In this document: positions 34,860 to 44,800 of the stretch, one piece after another
Numbering within the stretch: the stretch's first letter is position 1
How the letters are laid out: each line of letters begins with the position of its first letter
NCBI RefSeq assembly: GCF_025628985.1
Contig: NZ_JAOTEM010000002.1
Span: forward strand, 186,001 to 250,000
From: Chryseobacterium edaphi
GTDB lineage: Bacteria > Bacteroidota > Bacteroidia > Flavobacteriales > Weeksellaceae
Reading direction: 5' to 3'
Length of the DNA stretch: 64,000 nt
Made by a program: the position numbers and the translations under genes
Notes under the pieces: model-generated
The model's database searches: none
Told to the model about the DNA's origin: nothing
What the model saw: only the letters and a program-made list of their open reading frames with translations

Positions 34860-36386
34860 TTATCTCTTTCTTCCACCCAAACCAAACATCCCCAAAATGG
34901 CTTTTGCCCCTTCTCTCATTAAGGTATTGGCAAAAGTTCGTCCCGCCCGACTTTTTAAAACCTGCTCAAACATTCCCGGTTCTTCTTTTACAGTCTTAGT
35001 TTTTTGTGTGGGAGCAGAATTTTCAACCGCCTGCTCCATTCTTTTTACTAAAATCTCATAGGCAGATTCTCTATCGACCGGTTTTTCGTATTTTGAAACC
35101 AGAACAGATCTTGATGTTAATTCAGAAACTTCAGCGTCATTCAGAACATCCATTCTTGATTCAGGGGAAATTAAATATGTGTGAACAAGCGGAGTTGGAA
35201 TTCCTTTTTCATCTAAAGCAGTAATGAAAGCCTCGCCAATTCCCAAATTTTGTATCAGTTCAGAAGCGTTGTAAAACTCTGTTGTCGGATAATTTTCAAC
35301 GGCTTTAGAAATTTCTTTTTTATCCTTTGCCGTAAATCCTCTCAAAGCGTGCTGGATTTTTAAACCTAATTGAGAAAGCACATTCTCAGGAACATCTCCC
35401 GGAATTTGAGTAATAAAATAAATTCCTACTCCTTTCGAACGAATCAATTTCACCATCGTTTCAATCTGAGAAGCCAGAGCTTTTGAAGCTTCATCAAAGA
35501 TTAAATGCGCTTCATCAATGAAGAGTACCAATTTTGGTTTTCCGCTGTCTCCTTCTTCCGGAAACGTCATGTAAATTTCAGCAAAAAGAGAAAGCATAAA
35601 CGTTGAAAACAATTGCGGTTTATTTTGAATATCAGCAACTCTCAAAATATTGACAACACCTTTTCCGTCCCTTGTTTCAAGTAAATCGTGAACATCAAAA
35701 CTCAGTTCTCCAAAGAAATCTGCCGCGCCTTGCTGTTCCAAAGCAACAATTGATCTTAGAATTGTTCCCAAAGATGCCGAAGCAATCGATCCGTAATTCG
35801 CAGACAACTCCGCTTTACCTTGCGGATTATCAGTTACATATTGCAGGACTTTTTTTAAATCGTTTAAATCGATTAAAGGCAAACCTTTGTCATCGCAATA
35901 TTTGAAAACAATCGACATAATACTTTGCTGCGTATCATTCAGTTCTAAAATTTTACTTAATAAAACAGGACCAAATTCTGTAACCGTCGCTCTCAATTTA
36001 ACACCTTTACCGCCCGAAATACTCATCAATTCAACCGGAAAAGCTTGTGGATTGTAAGGAAGCTGTGTTTTTCCGTAACGTTCCTCAATAATCGGATTCA
36101 TTTGTCCGGCTTCGGCAATTCCTGAAAAATCACCTTTAATATCTAAAACCAAAGACGGAATTCCTGCGTGAGAAAGCTGCTCTGCAAAAACCTGAAGTGT
36201 TTTAGTTTTTCCGGTTCCTGTAGCTCCTGCAATCAGACCGTGACGGTTAATGGTTTTTAAGGGAATTGTAACATTCACTTCTGTGACTACATCACCGTCT
36301 AACATACCTTTTCCTAAAATAATATGTTCTCCTTTTGGAGTGTATTTTTTTGAAAGTTCGTCAATAAATTTTACTTTGTCTGCCAT
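34860..36386 (-). CDS. HerA/YjgR-like AAA+ ATPase (DUF853)
   Basis: A 508-residue helicase-like ATPase. Walker A AGATGTGKT is at 53-61, a substrate-like loop SLVLDIKGDFSG follows, Walker B KLVLFIDEAHLIF lies near 290 and the sensor region FITQIPGDVPENVLSQLG after it. Family members form hexamers, but their role is poorly defined, and there is no NurA partner here. The C-terminal basic tail (RTFANTLMREGAKAILGMFG) is typical of YjgR. Confidence 0.9.
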   Translation of the reverse strand: MADKVKFIDELSKKYTPKGEHIILGKGMLDGDVVTEVNVTIPLKTINRHGLIAGATGTGKTKTLQVFAEQLSHAGIPSLVLDIKGDFSGIAEAGQMNPIIEERYGKTQLPYNPQAFPVELMSISGGKGVKLRATVTEFGPVLLSKILELNDTQQSIMSIVFKYCDDKGLPLIDLNDLKKVLQYVTDNPQGKAELSANYGSIASASLGTILRSIVALEQQGAADFFGELSFDVHDLLETRDGKGVVNILRVADIQNKPQLFSTFMLSLFAEIYMTFPEEGDSGKPKLVLFIDEAHLIFDEASKALASQIETMVKLIRSKGVGIYFITQIPGDVPENVLSQLGLKIQHALRGFTAKDKKEISKAVENYPTTEFYNASELIQNLGIGEAFITALDEKGIPTPLVHTYLISPESRMDVLNDAEVSELTSRSVLVSKYEKPVDRESAYEILVKRMEQAVENSAPTQKTKTVKEEPGMFEQVLKSRAGRTFANTLMREGAKAILGMFGLGGRKR

Positions 36387-36671
36387 TTGATATTTTTAAC
36401 TCTTAAAGGTAATTATTTTTACAAAATCTCGGGTTTCAATTTTGTGAATTTCTAAATAATCTAAATTTAAAATGAATATAATTGAATATGATATAAAACA
36501 GTCTACCAATTTTATCCACTTCTCAATTATTGTTTCTATCTGATATTTAATCACTTTCATATAGATTGAAAATATGAAAATTATAATATTGAAAGAAACT
36601 ATCAATCAGACTTATCATTTCTTTATAATTAATTCATTACTTTGTATATTCATAATATTAAATAAGACTCA

Positions 36672-38081
36672 ATGAAAATTGAACAAATATATACAGGCTG
36701 TTTGGCACAAGGTGCATATTATATCGTATCAGAAAATGAAGCCGTAATCATAGATCCGCTAAGAGAAGTAAAACCTTATCTTGAACGCCTTGAAAAAGAC
36801 AATGTTACTTTAAAATATATATTTGAAACCCATTTTCACGCAGATTTTGTTTCGGGACATTTAGATTTAAGTAAAAAAACTGGGGCTCCCATTGTTTACG
36901 GACCAACCGCAGAACCGGACTTCGAAGCGATTATCGCAGAAGACAACCAGATTTTTGAAATCGGTAATGTAAAAATAAAAGCACTTCACACTCCAGGTCA
37001 CACGATGGAAAGCACAACTTACCTTTTGATCGACGAAAATGGTATAGAAACCGCAATTTTTACAGGTGACACATTGTTTTTAGGTGATGTTGGACGTCCT
37101 GATCTTGCTCAAAAAGCAGGAACGATGACTCAGGAAGATCTTGCAGGAATTTTATACGAGAGCTTACACAGCAAAATTTTACCTCTTGATGACAGCATCA
37201 CAGTTTATCCGGCTCATGGCGCAGGTTCGGCTTGTGGAAAAAATATGCAGAAAGAAACAGTAGATATTCTTGGCAATCAAAGGAAAACCAATTACGCACT
37301 GAATCAACCGGATAAAGAATCATTTATTAAGGAAGTTTTGGATGGTTTGACAGCTCCACCAAAATATTTCGGGATGAATGTAGCAATGAACAAAGGAGGT
37401 TACGAAAGTCTTGATGATGTGATGACAAAAGGTTTAAATCCTGTTTCAGTAGAAGATTTCGAAAGTTTCGCAGAAGATACAGGAGCATTGATATTAGACA
37501 CAAGAAGTCCTGGTGATTTTCACAAAGGATTTATTCCAAATTCAATCAACATTGGTTTGAAAGGAGATTTCGCTCCATGGGTGGGAAGTTTGATTGTTGA
37601 TGTAAAACATCCTTTATTATTGGTTTCAGACGAAGGAAGTGAAGAAGAAGTGATTACAAGACTAAGCAGAGTTGGCTTTGATAATGTTTTAGGTTATCTG
37701 AAAGGCGGCTTTCAATCATGGGAAAACTCTTCTAAAGAGATTGACGAAGTAAAAAGGATTTCTCCTGAAGAATTCGTAGAACAATTTGATGAAAACTCAA
37801 AAATAATCGATGTGAGAAAACTGACAGAATATTCTGCAGAACACATTGACAATGCATATAATAGACCTTTAGATGAAATAAGTCATTGGGTTTCGACGAT
37901 TGATGATTCTGAACATTTCTTCCTTCATTGCGCAGGAGGATATAGAAGCATGATCGCAGCAAGCATTCTCAACTCACACGGAATCAGGAACTTCACTGAA
38001 ATCGAAGGTGGCTTTAATGGAATAAAGAAAACAGATAAACTTGCAACAACAGATTTTGTCTGTCAATCAAAAACATTGTAA
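36672..38081 (+). CDS. CstB-like persulfide dioxygenase / pseudo-rhodanese / rhodanese fusion
   Basis: A 469-residue three-domain protein. The metallo-beta-lactamase persulfide dioxygenase domain (1-240) has THFHADFVSGH at 53-63 (H54, H56, D58), HTPGHTMES and FTGDTLFLGDVGRPD for the iron site. The first rhodanese (about 262-355) lacks the catalytic cysteine (LLLVSDEGSEEE). The second (about 365-460) has HCAGGYRS with its cysteine. This order is that of S. aureus CstB, which turns persulfides into thiosulfate and sulfite. The 285-base upstream gap is AT-rich without a confident regulator site. Thioredoxin follows. Confidence 0.9.
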   Translation: MKIEQIYTGCLAQGAYYIVSENEAVIIDPLREVKPYLERLEKDNVTLKYIFETHFHADFVSGHLDLSKKTGAPIVYGPTAEPDFEAIIAEDNQIFEIGNVKIKALHTPGHTMESTTYLLIDENGIETAIFTGDTLFLGDVGRPDLAQKAGTMTQEDLAGILYESLHSKILPLDDSITVYPAHGAGSACGKNMQKETVDILGNQRKTNYALNQPDKESFIKEVLDGLTAPPKYFGMNVAMNKGGYESLDDVMTKGLNPVSVEDFESFAEDTGALILDTRSPGDFHKGFIPNSINIGLKGDFAPWVGSLIVDVKHPLLLVSDEGSEEEVITRLSRVGFDNVLGYLKGGFQSWENSSKEIDEVKRISPEEFVEQFDENSKIIDVRKLTEYSAEHIDNAYNRPLDEISHWVSTIDDSEHFFLHCAGGYRSMIAASILNSHGIRNFTEIEGGFNGIKKTDKLATTDFVCQSKTL

Positions 38082-38135
38082 TCTAAACAATTATTTGGAA
38101 TTATTCTTGCAGGAATTTGATTAAAAACCTTAGTT

Positions 38136-38435
38136 ATGTCACAAAAATTTCAGGAACTTATAGAATCAGAGAGACCGGTTTTAATTGACTTTTTCGCAAC
38201 ATGGTGCCAACCTTGCAAAGTACAGTCATCGGTATTAACGACAGTAAAAGAAAATGTTGGTGAAGGTGCAAGAATTGTGAAAATTGATGTTGATCAATAT
38301 CCTTCAATCGCTTCTCAATACAGCGTTCGTGGCGTTCCGACTTTAGCAGTTTTCAAAAAAGGAGAACTTTTATATAAAGAAAGCGGAGTGCATGATGTGA
38401 ATCGACTGACGCAACTTTTGAAACAATATATTTAG
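38136..38435 (+). CDS. Thioredoxin
   Basis: A 99-residue cytosolic thioredoxin. The active site is WCQPC (FATWCQPCK, near 22-30), where the usual residue between the cysteines is GP, so QP is a variant. The cis-proline loop RGVPTLAVFKKGE is present. It lies 54 bases after the CstB-like gene on the same strand and could reduce persulfide intermediates. The cell may have other thioredoxins, so trxA is not assigned. Confidence 0.9.
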   Translation: MSQKFQELIESERPVLIDFFATWCQPCKVQSSVLTTVKENVGEGARIVKIDVDQYPSIASQYSVRGVPTLAVFKKGELLYKESGVHDVNRLTQLLKQYI

Positions 38436-38465
38436 ATTTAGGTTCATATTCAGATTGAACTTAAA

Positions 38466-38550
38466 ATTTATTCCCACAGATTTCACAGATTTTCACAGAT
38501 CTTTATTTACAACATCATCCGTGAAAATCTGTGAGATCTGAGGGAGAATT
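38466..38550. repeat. Intergenic inverted repeat (CACAGATTTCACAGATT family)
   Basis: The left arm 38469-38500 has TTCCCACAGATTTCACAGAT then TTTCACAGAT. The right arm 38517-38550 is its inverse with a few mismatches. It fills the gap between the convergent thioredoxin and amidase genes and could double as a terminator for both. Confidence 0.75.
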
Positions 38551-38552
38551 AT

Positions 38553-39323
38553 TTATCTCAGGCTTTGATCTAATCCTATAATTTCAAAATCATCTCTATC
38601 ATTCAAAAACTGAAAATGATTTCTGAAATCTTTCAGTTCCTCTAAATTCAACTCTGCAGAAACCAAATTTTTATTTTTTTTAGCTATCTCTTTTCCGTCG
38701 GCAAAAAAGCAATGCGAACTTTCCTGATAATAAAGATCATTTCCGTCTGTTCCGATTCGGTTTAAGCCAAAAACATACGATAAATTTTCAATTGCTCTGG
38801 CTTTTAGTAAATGCTCCCAAGCTCCGACTCTTTTTTCCGGCCAATTCGCAACGTATAATATTGCATCATAATCATCATTATTTCTTGCAAAAACAGGAAA
38901 TCTCAAATCATAGCAAACCTGCAACAGAAAGCGAATTCCAAGATATTCTACAATGACTCTTTCTTTTCCTGGTGTATAAATTTTGTCTTCTCCCGAGAAC
39001 GAAAACAAATGTCTTTTATCATAAAAAGTAACTTCTCCTTCTGGCTTTACGAAATACATCCTATTATAAAACTTACCTTCTACTTCCACGGAAGCACTTC
39101 CTGAAAAAGCCGTATTTTTTTCTTTCGAAATTTTATTTAAAAACTCCAGAGATTCTTCATTTTTATCTGAAACCTCGGCTGCATCCATACAGAAACCAGT
39201 TGAAAACATTTCGGGCAGAAGAAATAAATCTGCACTTTGATTTTGAAGCTGATCTTCAATTAATTTAAAGTTATCATCTTTATTTTTCCAGACAATATCC
39301 TGATTTAATGCGATAATTTTCAT
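38553..39323 (-). CDS. Nitrilase-family omega-amidase (YafV-like)
   Basis: A carbon-nitrogen hydrolase. With the start at ATG 39323 it has 256 residues; the frame start at 39353 would add ten basic residues. The catalytic triad is visible as E in LPEMFSTGF, K in YDKRHLFSF and C in LLQVCYDLRFPVF. FSTGF and RHLFSF are typical of the YafV/Nit2 branch that deaminates alpha-ketoglutaramate and alpha-ketosuccinamate. The substrate is inferred from the branch only. Confidence 0.85.
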   Translation of the reverse strand: MKIIALNQDIVWKNKDDNFKLIEDQLQNQSADLFLLPEMFSTGFCMDAAEVSDKNEESLEFLNKISKEKNTAFSGSASVEVEGKFYNRMYFVKPEGEVTFYDKRHLFSFSGEDKIYTPGKERVIVEYLGIRFLLQVCYDLRFPVFARNNDDYDAILYVANWPEKRVGAWEHLLKARAIENLSYVFGLNRIGTDGNDLYYQESSHCFFADGKEIAKKNKNLVSAELNLEELKDFRNHFQFLNDRDDFEIIGLDQSLR

Positions 39324-39351
39324 ACGCAGATTTCTATTTTTTTTAATTGCC

Positions 39352-39413
39352 ATATGGAATTGCCCTTTTAAAATTACATTTATGATTTAAAAACAAACAT
39401 GGCAATTTCATAT
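39352..39413. repeat. Inverted repeat between amidase and OMP genes
   Basis: ATATGGAATTGCC (39352-39364) and GGCAATTTCATAT (39401-39413) pair in 12 of 13 positions across a 36-base loop. It lies just upstream of the amidase gene. It may be a regulatory palindrome or a repeat remnant. Confidence 0.4.
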
Positions 39414-39463
39414 TTCCATTTCAAAACTTCTATAAAATTACAGATTTTAATTGGTTTCGGTTT

Positions 39464-39471
39464 TATATTTG
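39464..39471 (+). promoter_or_regulatory. Bacteroidota -7 element before the small OMP
   Basis: TATATTTG, 38 bases before the ATG at 39510. No convincing -33 box. Confidence 0.5.
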
Positions 39472-39509
39472 CTGCAAATTGTCATTAGTAATAATTTAAA
39501 ATAAAATCT

Positions 39510-39950
39510 ATGAAGAAATTGGTTTTTATGCTGATGTTTGTTCTTACAGGAACTGCGATCAGCGCACAAGCCTGGACGGGAAAAGGAGATCAGAAAGTTA
39601 ATTTGGGGCTTAATGCATGGGGTTACGGAACGGGGATTGCCGCTACTTATGATTATGGTTTGAATCAACTTTTGTCTGTTGGAGCCGGAGCCAACGCATA
39701 TTTTGACGGTTACAAAGACAATAATAAAGACAACAGAGTTTTTATTTTTGGGAGAGTTAATTTTCATTTAAAAGAGGCTTTACAATTACCAGAGCAGTTG
39801 GACATTTATCCCGGAGTTGACTTGGGAGTTCTCGGAAGAGACTTTGGAATTGGTGCTCACATCGGTGCAAGATATTTCTTCACAGAGAAAGTTGGTGTTT
39901 TTGCAGAAGTCGGGAACAACGGAAGTCTTGGGGTTTCTTTCAACTTCTAA
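39510..39950 (+). CDS. Small outer-membrane beta-barrel-like protein
   Basis: A 146-residue exported protein, signal peptide 1-19 (ending AISAQ). The mature chain alternates Gly-rich turns and amphipathic strands (LGLNAWGYGTGIAATYDYG, LSVGAGANAYF, IGAHIGARYFF) and ends in SLGVSFNF with a terminal aromatic residue, as expected for an 8-stranded barrel. It resembles the Bacteroidota DUF6646 family, though I cannot confirm this. A terminator follows. Confidence 0.7.
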   Translation: MKKLVFMLMFVLTGTAISAQAWTGKGDQKVNLGLNAWGYGTGIAATYDYGLNQLLSVGAGANAYFDGYKDNNKDNRVFIFGRVNFHLKEALQLPEQLDIYPGVDLGVLGRDFGIGAHIGARYFFTEKVGVFAEVGNNGSLGVSFNF

Positions 39951-39970
39951 AACATTGGCAGAATATATGA

Positions 39971-40000
39971 CAAAGCTTCTCATTTTGAGGGGCTTTTTTT
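39971..40000 (+). terminator. Terminator after the small OMP gene
   Basis: AAAGC and CTC pair with GAG and GCTTT around an ATTTT loop, followed by seven T. Confidence 0.6.
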
Positions 40001-40001
40001 A

Positions 40002-40032
40002 TTTGGCATCCTTTTGATAATTGTTACCTTTG
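40002..40032 (+). promoter_or_regulatory. rseP promoter
   Basis: TTTG (40002-40005), 19-base spacer, TACCTTTG (40025-40032), 24 bases before the ATG. Both elements fit the Bacteroidota consensus. Confidence 0.65.
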
Positions 40033-40056
40033 CAAATTAAAATCTAAAAACAATTA

Positions 40057-41403
40057 ATGGAATTAGCAATTAAGATCTTTCAATTCATATTAAGCATATC
40101 TATCTTAGTAATTCTTCATGAGCTTGGGCATTTCTTACCCGCAAAATGGTTCAAAACCAAAGTAGAAAAATTTTATCTGTTTTTCGATCCGTGGTTTTCT
40201 TTAGCAAAGAAAAAAATCGGTGAAACAGAATACGGAATCGGATGGCTTCCTTTCGGTGGTTATGTGAAAATTGCCGGAATGGTAGACGAAAGCATGGATA
40301 CCGAGCAACTGAAGCAGCCTGCACAGCCTTGGGAATTCAGAGCAAAACCAGCTTGGCAGAGACTGATCATCATGATGGGTGGGGTTACAGTAAACTTTTT
40401 CCTTGCCTGGATTATTTACGGATGTCTTTCTTTTTTCAATGGTGAAACTACTTTTGATACTGCTAAAGTAAATGCTCCTTTGAATTATACCAGCGTTGCC
40501 AAAGGAATGGGTTTCCAAGACGGAGATAAAATTTTAAAAGTAGACGGAAAATCTCAGAATAATCTTGATAAATTGGCTCTAGATGTTCTATTAAGTGACA
40601 AAATTACAGTTTTAAGAAATGGAAAAGAAGTTACTTTCCCAACCAATGATGATGGTAAAGCAATGGCTTTCAGAGATGAAAATCCTAAAGCATTTCTTAC
40701 TCCAAGATTTCCTGCAGTTATTGACTCTATCTACAATCCTAAAACAGCACAAGCCGGGCTGAAAGTTGGCGACCAAGTTGTTTCCGTAGATGGAAAGAAA
40801 ATTTCTTATTATGACGAATTTCAGGAAACCGTAAGAAACAGTCCGGGAAAAAATCTTAAGGTAGATGTAATGAGAGGCGGATCAGTTCAGCCACTCGTTT
40901 TATCGGTGTCTAAAGAAGGGACTTTAGGATTGGCTTCTTATAAACAACTTCAAAAATTTTATGAAACTAAACATTTTTCTTTCGGAGAATCGATCGGGAG
41001 AGGATTTACAAGAAGTATCGAAAGCTTAACGTATCAGGTAAAACAATTTAAATTAATCTTCAACAAAAAAGTTCAGGGTTATAAAAAAGTTGGCGGTCCA
41101 CTGGCAATCATTAAAAATATGCCTTTTGACAAAGCGAAAGACGGAAGCGTTTCTATAGACTGGACAGCTTTCTGGAGTTTTACGGCAATGTTTTCTGTTT
41201 GGTTGGCATTCTTAAATTTAATTCCGATTCCTGGATTGGATGGAGGACACGTAATTTTCACTTTATATGAAATGATCGTTGGAAAACCAGTGCCACAAAA
41301 GGTTTTAGAAAATGCACAGATGGTAGGAGTTATCTTCCTGTTAGGCTTAATGTTACTAATTTTCGGTAGCGATATTTTTAAAATAGTGACAGATAAATTT
41401 TAA
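40057..41403 (+). CDS. rseP: Site-2 protease RseP
   Basis: An intramembrane zinc metalloprotease of 448 residues that cleaves anti-sigma factors or signal-peptide remnants. The HELGH motif is at 21-25 in TM1. A central periplasmic part has two PDZ-like segments (about 130-220 and 225-300, the latter with AGLKVGDQVVSVDGKKI). LNLIPIPGLDGGHVIF near 390 carries the third zinc ligand (LDG). At least four membrane segments. Its substrates here are unknown; the ECF/anti-sigma pair at 5.6-6.8 kb is one candidate. Confidence 0.94.
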   Translation: MELAIKIFQFILSISILVILHELGHFLPAKWFKTKVEKFYLFFDPWFSLAKKKIGETEYGIGWLPFGGYVKIAGMVDESMDTEQLKQPAQPWEFRAKPAWQRLIIMMGGVTVNFFLAWIIYGCLSFFNGETTFDTAKVNAPLNYTSVAKGMGFQDGDKILKVDGKSQNNLDKLALDVLLSDKITVLRNGKEVTFPTNDDGKAMAFRDENPKAFLTPRFPAVIDSIYNPKTAQAGLKVGDQVVSVDGKKISYYDEFQETVRNSPGKNLKVDVMRGGSVQPLVLSVSKEGTLGLASYKQLQKFYETKHFSFGESIGRGFTRSIESLTYQVKQFKLIFNKKVQGYKKVGGPLAIIKNMPFDKAKDGSVSIDWTAFWSFTAMFSVWLAFLNLIPIPGLDGGHVIFTLYEMIVGKPVPQKVLENAQMVGVIFLLGLMLLIFGSDIFKIVTDKF

Positions 41404-41430
41404 TTTTTATTAAAAAAATAATTAAAAAAC

Positions 41431-41461
41431 TTGCGTGGTTTAAATATCAGTCCTATATTTG
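41431..41461 (+). promoter_or_regulatory. Promoter of the first tRNA-Asn
   Basis: TTG (41431-41433), 20-base spacer, TATATTTG (41454-41461), then CACCACCT, which is repeated before the second copy. Confidence 0.65.
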
Positions 41462-41483
41462 CACCACCTAAAAATAGGGACAT

Positions 41484-41557
41484 TCCTCCTTAGCTCAGTT
41501 GGTTAGAGCATCTGACTGTTAATCAGAGGGTCCTTGGTTCGAGCCCAAGAGGAGGAG
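41484..41557 (+). tRNA. tRNA-Asn (GTT), copy 1
   Basis: 74 bases folding as a tRNA: acceptor TCCTCCT/AGGAGGA with G discriminator, D arm with AGCTCAGTTGGTTAGAGC, anticodon arm CTGACTGTTAATCAG (anticodon GTT) and T arm CTTGG-TTCGAGC-CCAAG. The CCA end is not encoded. It is identical to the copy 255 bases downstream. Confidence 0.96.
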
Positions 41558-41558
41558 C

Positions 41559-41590
41559 AAAAAAGACTTACAGCAATGTAGGTCTTTTTT
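41559..41590 (+). terminator. Terminator after tRNA-Asn copy 1
   Basis: AAAAAGAC (41560-41567) pairs with GTCTTTTT (41582-41589), followed by more T. It is nearly the same hairpin as after copy 2. Confidence 0.75.
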
Positions 41591-41684
41591 GATTTTAATA
41601 CTTTCCTATTTCAAATTATTTTAAAATTTAAATTCCTGAAAAATAATCTGATAGCAGTTTTCAGGTAATTTTGATTAAAAAATA

Positions 41685-41716
41685 TTTGCTTGATATTACT
41701 TTTCATATTATCTTTG
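41685..41716 (+). promoter_or_regulatory. Promoter of the second tRNA-Asn
   Basis: TTTG (41685-41688), 20-base spacer, TATCTTTG (41709-41716), followed again by CACCACCT. Confidence 0.65.
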
Positions 41717-41738
41717 CACCACCTTAAAAGAGGAACTT

Positions 41739-41812
41739 TCCTCCTTAGCTCAGTTGGTTAGAGCATCTGACTGTTAATCAGAGGGTCCTTGGTTCGAGCC
41801 CAAGAGGAGGAG
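41739..41812 (+). tRNA. tRNA-Asn (GTT), copy 2
   Basis: Sequence identical to copy 1 over all 74 bases, anticodon GTT. The promoter and terminator are also similar, so the whole transcription unit appears duplicated. It lies 46 bases from the 3' end of the TIR-Roco gene and so marks one edge of the accessory cassette. Confidence 0.96.
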
Positions 41813-41813
41813 C

Positions 41814-41846
41814 AAAAAAGACTTACATTTCTGTAAGTCTTTTTTG
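41814..41846. terminator. Bidirectional terminator between tRNA-Asn and the TIR-Roco gene
   Basis: AAAAAGACTTACA (41815-41827) and its inverse TGTAAGTCTTTTT (41832-41844) form a perfect 13-bp stem with A and T runs. It can end both the tRNA and the opposing cassette transcript. Confidence 0.85.
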
Positions 41847-41857
41847 ATTTTAGTATT

Positions 41858-44800
41858 TCATATATTTTCAACAATTTCCACTTCTTTCTTCCTTTTCATA
41901 TTTTGGATGGTATCTTCTAACTGATTGATAATTTTATTCCAAACGGCATCATTTTTAGGATCAAGAATAATTTCTACATCCTTATTTGAGCCGTCTTTAT
42001 TTACCGTTTGCTGATAATTTCTGATTTCTGTACGTTGCCAACCGCAAGGCTGTAACTCAACAAAAAATAAACTTGAAATTCCATTATCAAACTGTTTGAT
42101 TGCTTGAGGCAATTCAAAATCAAAAATATATTTGTTGGCTAAAAAATCAGGACTCAACATAAAAATAAAAATATCTGCTTTGGACATTTCATCCTTAATG
42201 GTATCGTCCCATCGCGTTCCCGGTTCTATTTTTCTATCATACCAATAATCAATAAAATTATTTGATTTTAAAACTTCCAGATGAGTAATAAAACGATGAA
42301 TAAAATCTGTATTTTTAGATGAGTAAGAAATAAAAATTCTCGCCGGAAGGTCATCAAAATCCGCTAAATGTTTAAAATCATTGATGCTGAATTTCTTTTT
42401 ATTATTGGCAAACTGATAAACACCATTCGCTGCGTCTTCTTTTAACTGATTCAGATTAAAGAAATTTTCGCTGTCCACAGAAATTTCTTTTTCTACCGTC
42501 CAGCCTTTATTTAATTCATCAATTACTCCTTCAATCTCGTGCTCCAAACTGTTTTTCGAAAAAGGATTAATGGTTTTAATATTAATGACACCTTCGTCCG
42601 GAGTTTTCTTAAATTCAACTAGAACGGTTTGCTCTACCTCATCAATAGTTTTTCGAATGATAATTCCGTTTCGCCAAAAAGGAAAATATTTCAACTTGTT
42701 TGCAGAATTGCTTTCGTCATTTTTAGAAATATATTTAGCGAACAAATTCAGCAAAATTGATTTGTGAAAATATGCCGGATACAAATAACGTACATTATTA
42801 TTTTTGAAAGCATTTAAAAAGAATGAAATATTCTGATCCGGTTGTGTTGGTAAAAATTGAGGAGCCACAAATTCATCAGCATCCAATTCAATAATAGAAT
42901 TGTTCCTGCACAAAAGATCAATGATCTGTTCAGAAAATTTTATTTGACTTTGCTTCTTCAGATCATTCAGTTTAAACAATCCTTTATCATTTCCTTTTTT
43001 GGCGGCAAACATTACATCTTTTATGAGTTTATTAAATTCCAGAACATTTGAATAAATGGTGTCGCTATGTTTATCAAAATAAATCAGACCCGTATTGTTG
43101 AGCATTTTGGCAATAGTTCTGGCTTTATCCACATCAAAAGGAATCGTGTTATCATCAATAATTTCTATACATTTTGCCATAAATTCCGGCAGATTCATGA
43201 TTTTCAGCGGTTCGTTGTTTTTCATAAAATATTCAAATACCGAATACTCATATTTTATCAGTTCGCGACCGACGATTTTATGAGATTCTATAAAATCTAC
43301 GATCACTTCTTCTAAAATTTTAGTTCGCTTTTTTTCCAATAAAGAAATGCCATAAAATCCCCAAATATTTTTGAACTGATCGCTTAGTTTTTCCTGATTG
43401 ATGCAGCCTTTACCAAGATCTATTTTGTTCTGAAGCACAAAAACGGGCACTAAAGATTTGGCAATATCTTTCTCTGCTTCTGTATTTATTTTTTCAGTTT
43501 CATTTTTTATGCCTTCTAAATTGAATTTTATAGATTCCAGCCAATACGACAACGGATAATCGTCATAGATAATATATGAATTTGTTTTGATGTCGGAATC
43601 AACATCAAATTCTTCAAAATTTTCTGTTTTTTCAGAAAACTGGTTGCTCTCTACATCCCATAAAACGATGTAAGCAGTATCTTCACTAAAATACATTCTG
43701 TGTGCGTCGTGGTAATAATCCTGTCCGCCAAAATCGTAAATATAAATATTCACTTTTCTCTTTTCACCATTCACATTGAGATCTACATTCCATGGCTGAA
43801 TATCTAGAACTTGTGTAGAATTATGTTTTTCAGAAATATTCTTTTTCCTCAAAAATCTGCTTAAATCTGATTTTCCAACATTGCTATTTCCCACCAAAAT
43901 TATTTTCAGAATATCCAAAGTTTGCCTTCCGTATCTTCTGGATTCGTTAAAAAACTGAATAATACTCGGATTTCCTTCCAGAATTTTTTCTTTCGGAGGT
44001 TCTGCAATAGGATTATTAAAGAGAATAATTCCTTTTTCATTAGAGTCATAACTTGCTTCTAAAGAAATTCTCAATGGTTTTTTCTTCTTAATGAACGGTA
44101 ATAATTTCTGAATGGAGCGAATATCGTTATGAGACAAATTCAAACGAGTAAGTTTTGTAAGTTTTTCTAAACCTGTAATCTCCTGAATAGCATTGTAACG
44201 GAGAGACAGATAAGTCAAATTAATTAAACTGTCTAGATTTTCGATCTTGCTGATTTTATTGGTAGCAAGTTTCAAAACTTTGAGATTCGTCAGTTTTTCT
44301 AGGTGTTCAATTTTTGAAATATTGTTGTCAAACAAATACAATTCTGTAAGCCATATCATTTCTGAAATTTCCACTGGAATTGCTTCAAGATTACAGTTTG
44401 ACAAATCAAGAATGCCCGTTTTATCCTGATTTTCTATATCTATTTTTATTTTCCAACTGTATTTCTGAATGATTAGATATTCTCTCAAAAATTCAATGCT
44501 GTTTCCTTTCAGATATTCGGGATCAATATCTTTCAATCTATTTCCGTATAAAGATATATCAACGAGTTTTTCTAAGTGATCAAGATTTTCTATTCTTTCA
44601 ATTAAATTATTGTGTAAATACAGACAGGTGAGATCAAGTAATTTATCAAGATTTTCAATCTCTAAAATTTCATTATCACTTACATTCAGAAACTGAAGAT
44701 TTTTCAAATGATTTAAATTTTCAATTTTCCTGATGCCACAATTGCGCATGGTAAGGCTTTTCAGCGAAGCCGGTAAATTTTTAGGAATTGCTGTAAAAGA

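Noticed and set aside
36396..36605. Minus-strand 69-residue open frame upstream of the CstB-like gene
   Set aside because: It lies wholly in an AT-rich promoter region, has extreme Ile/Lys/Phe composition and no promoter or family pattern. It looks like a chance ORF.
39447..39767. Minus-strand 106-residue frame opposite the small OMP
   Set aside because: The plus-strand gene has a signal peptide, a barrel-like pattern, a promoter and a terminator, so the antisense frame is a shadow.
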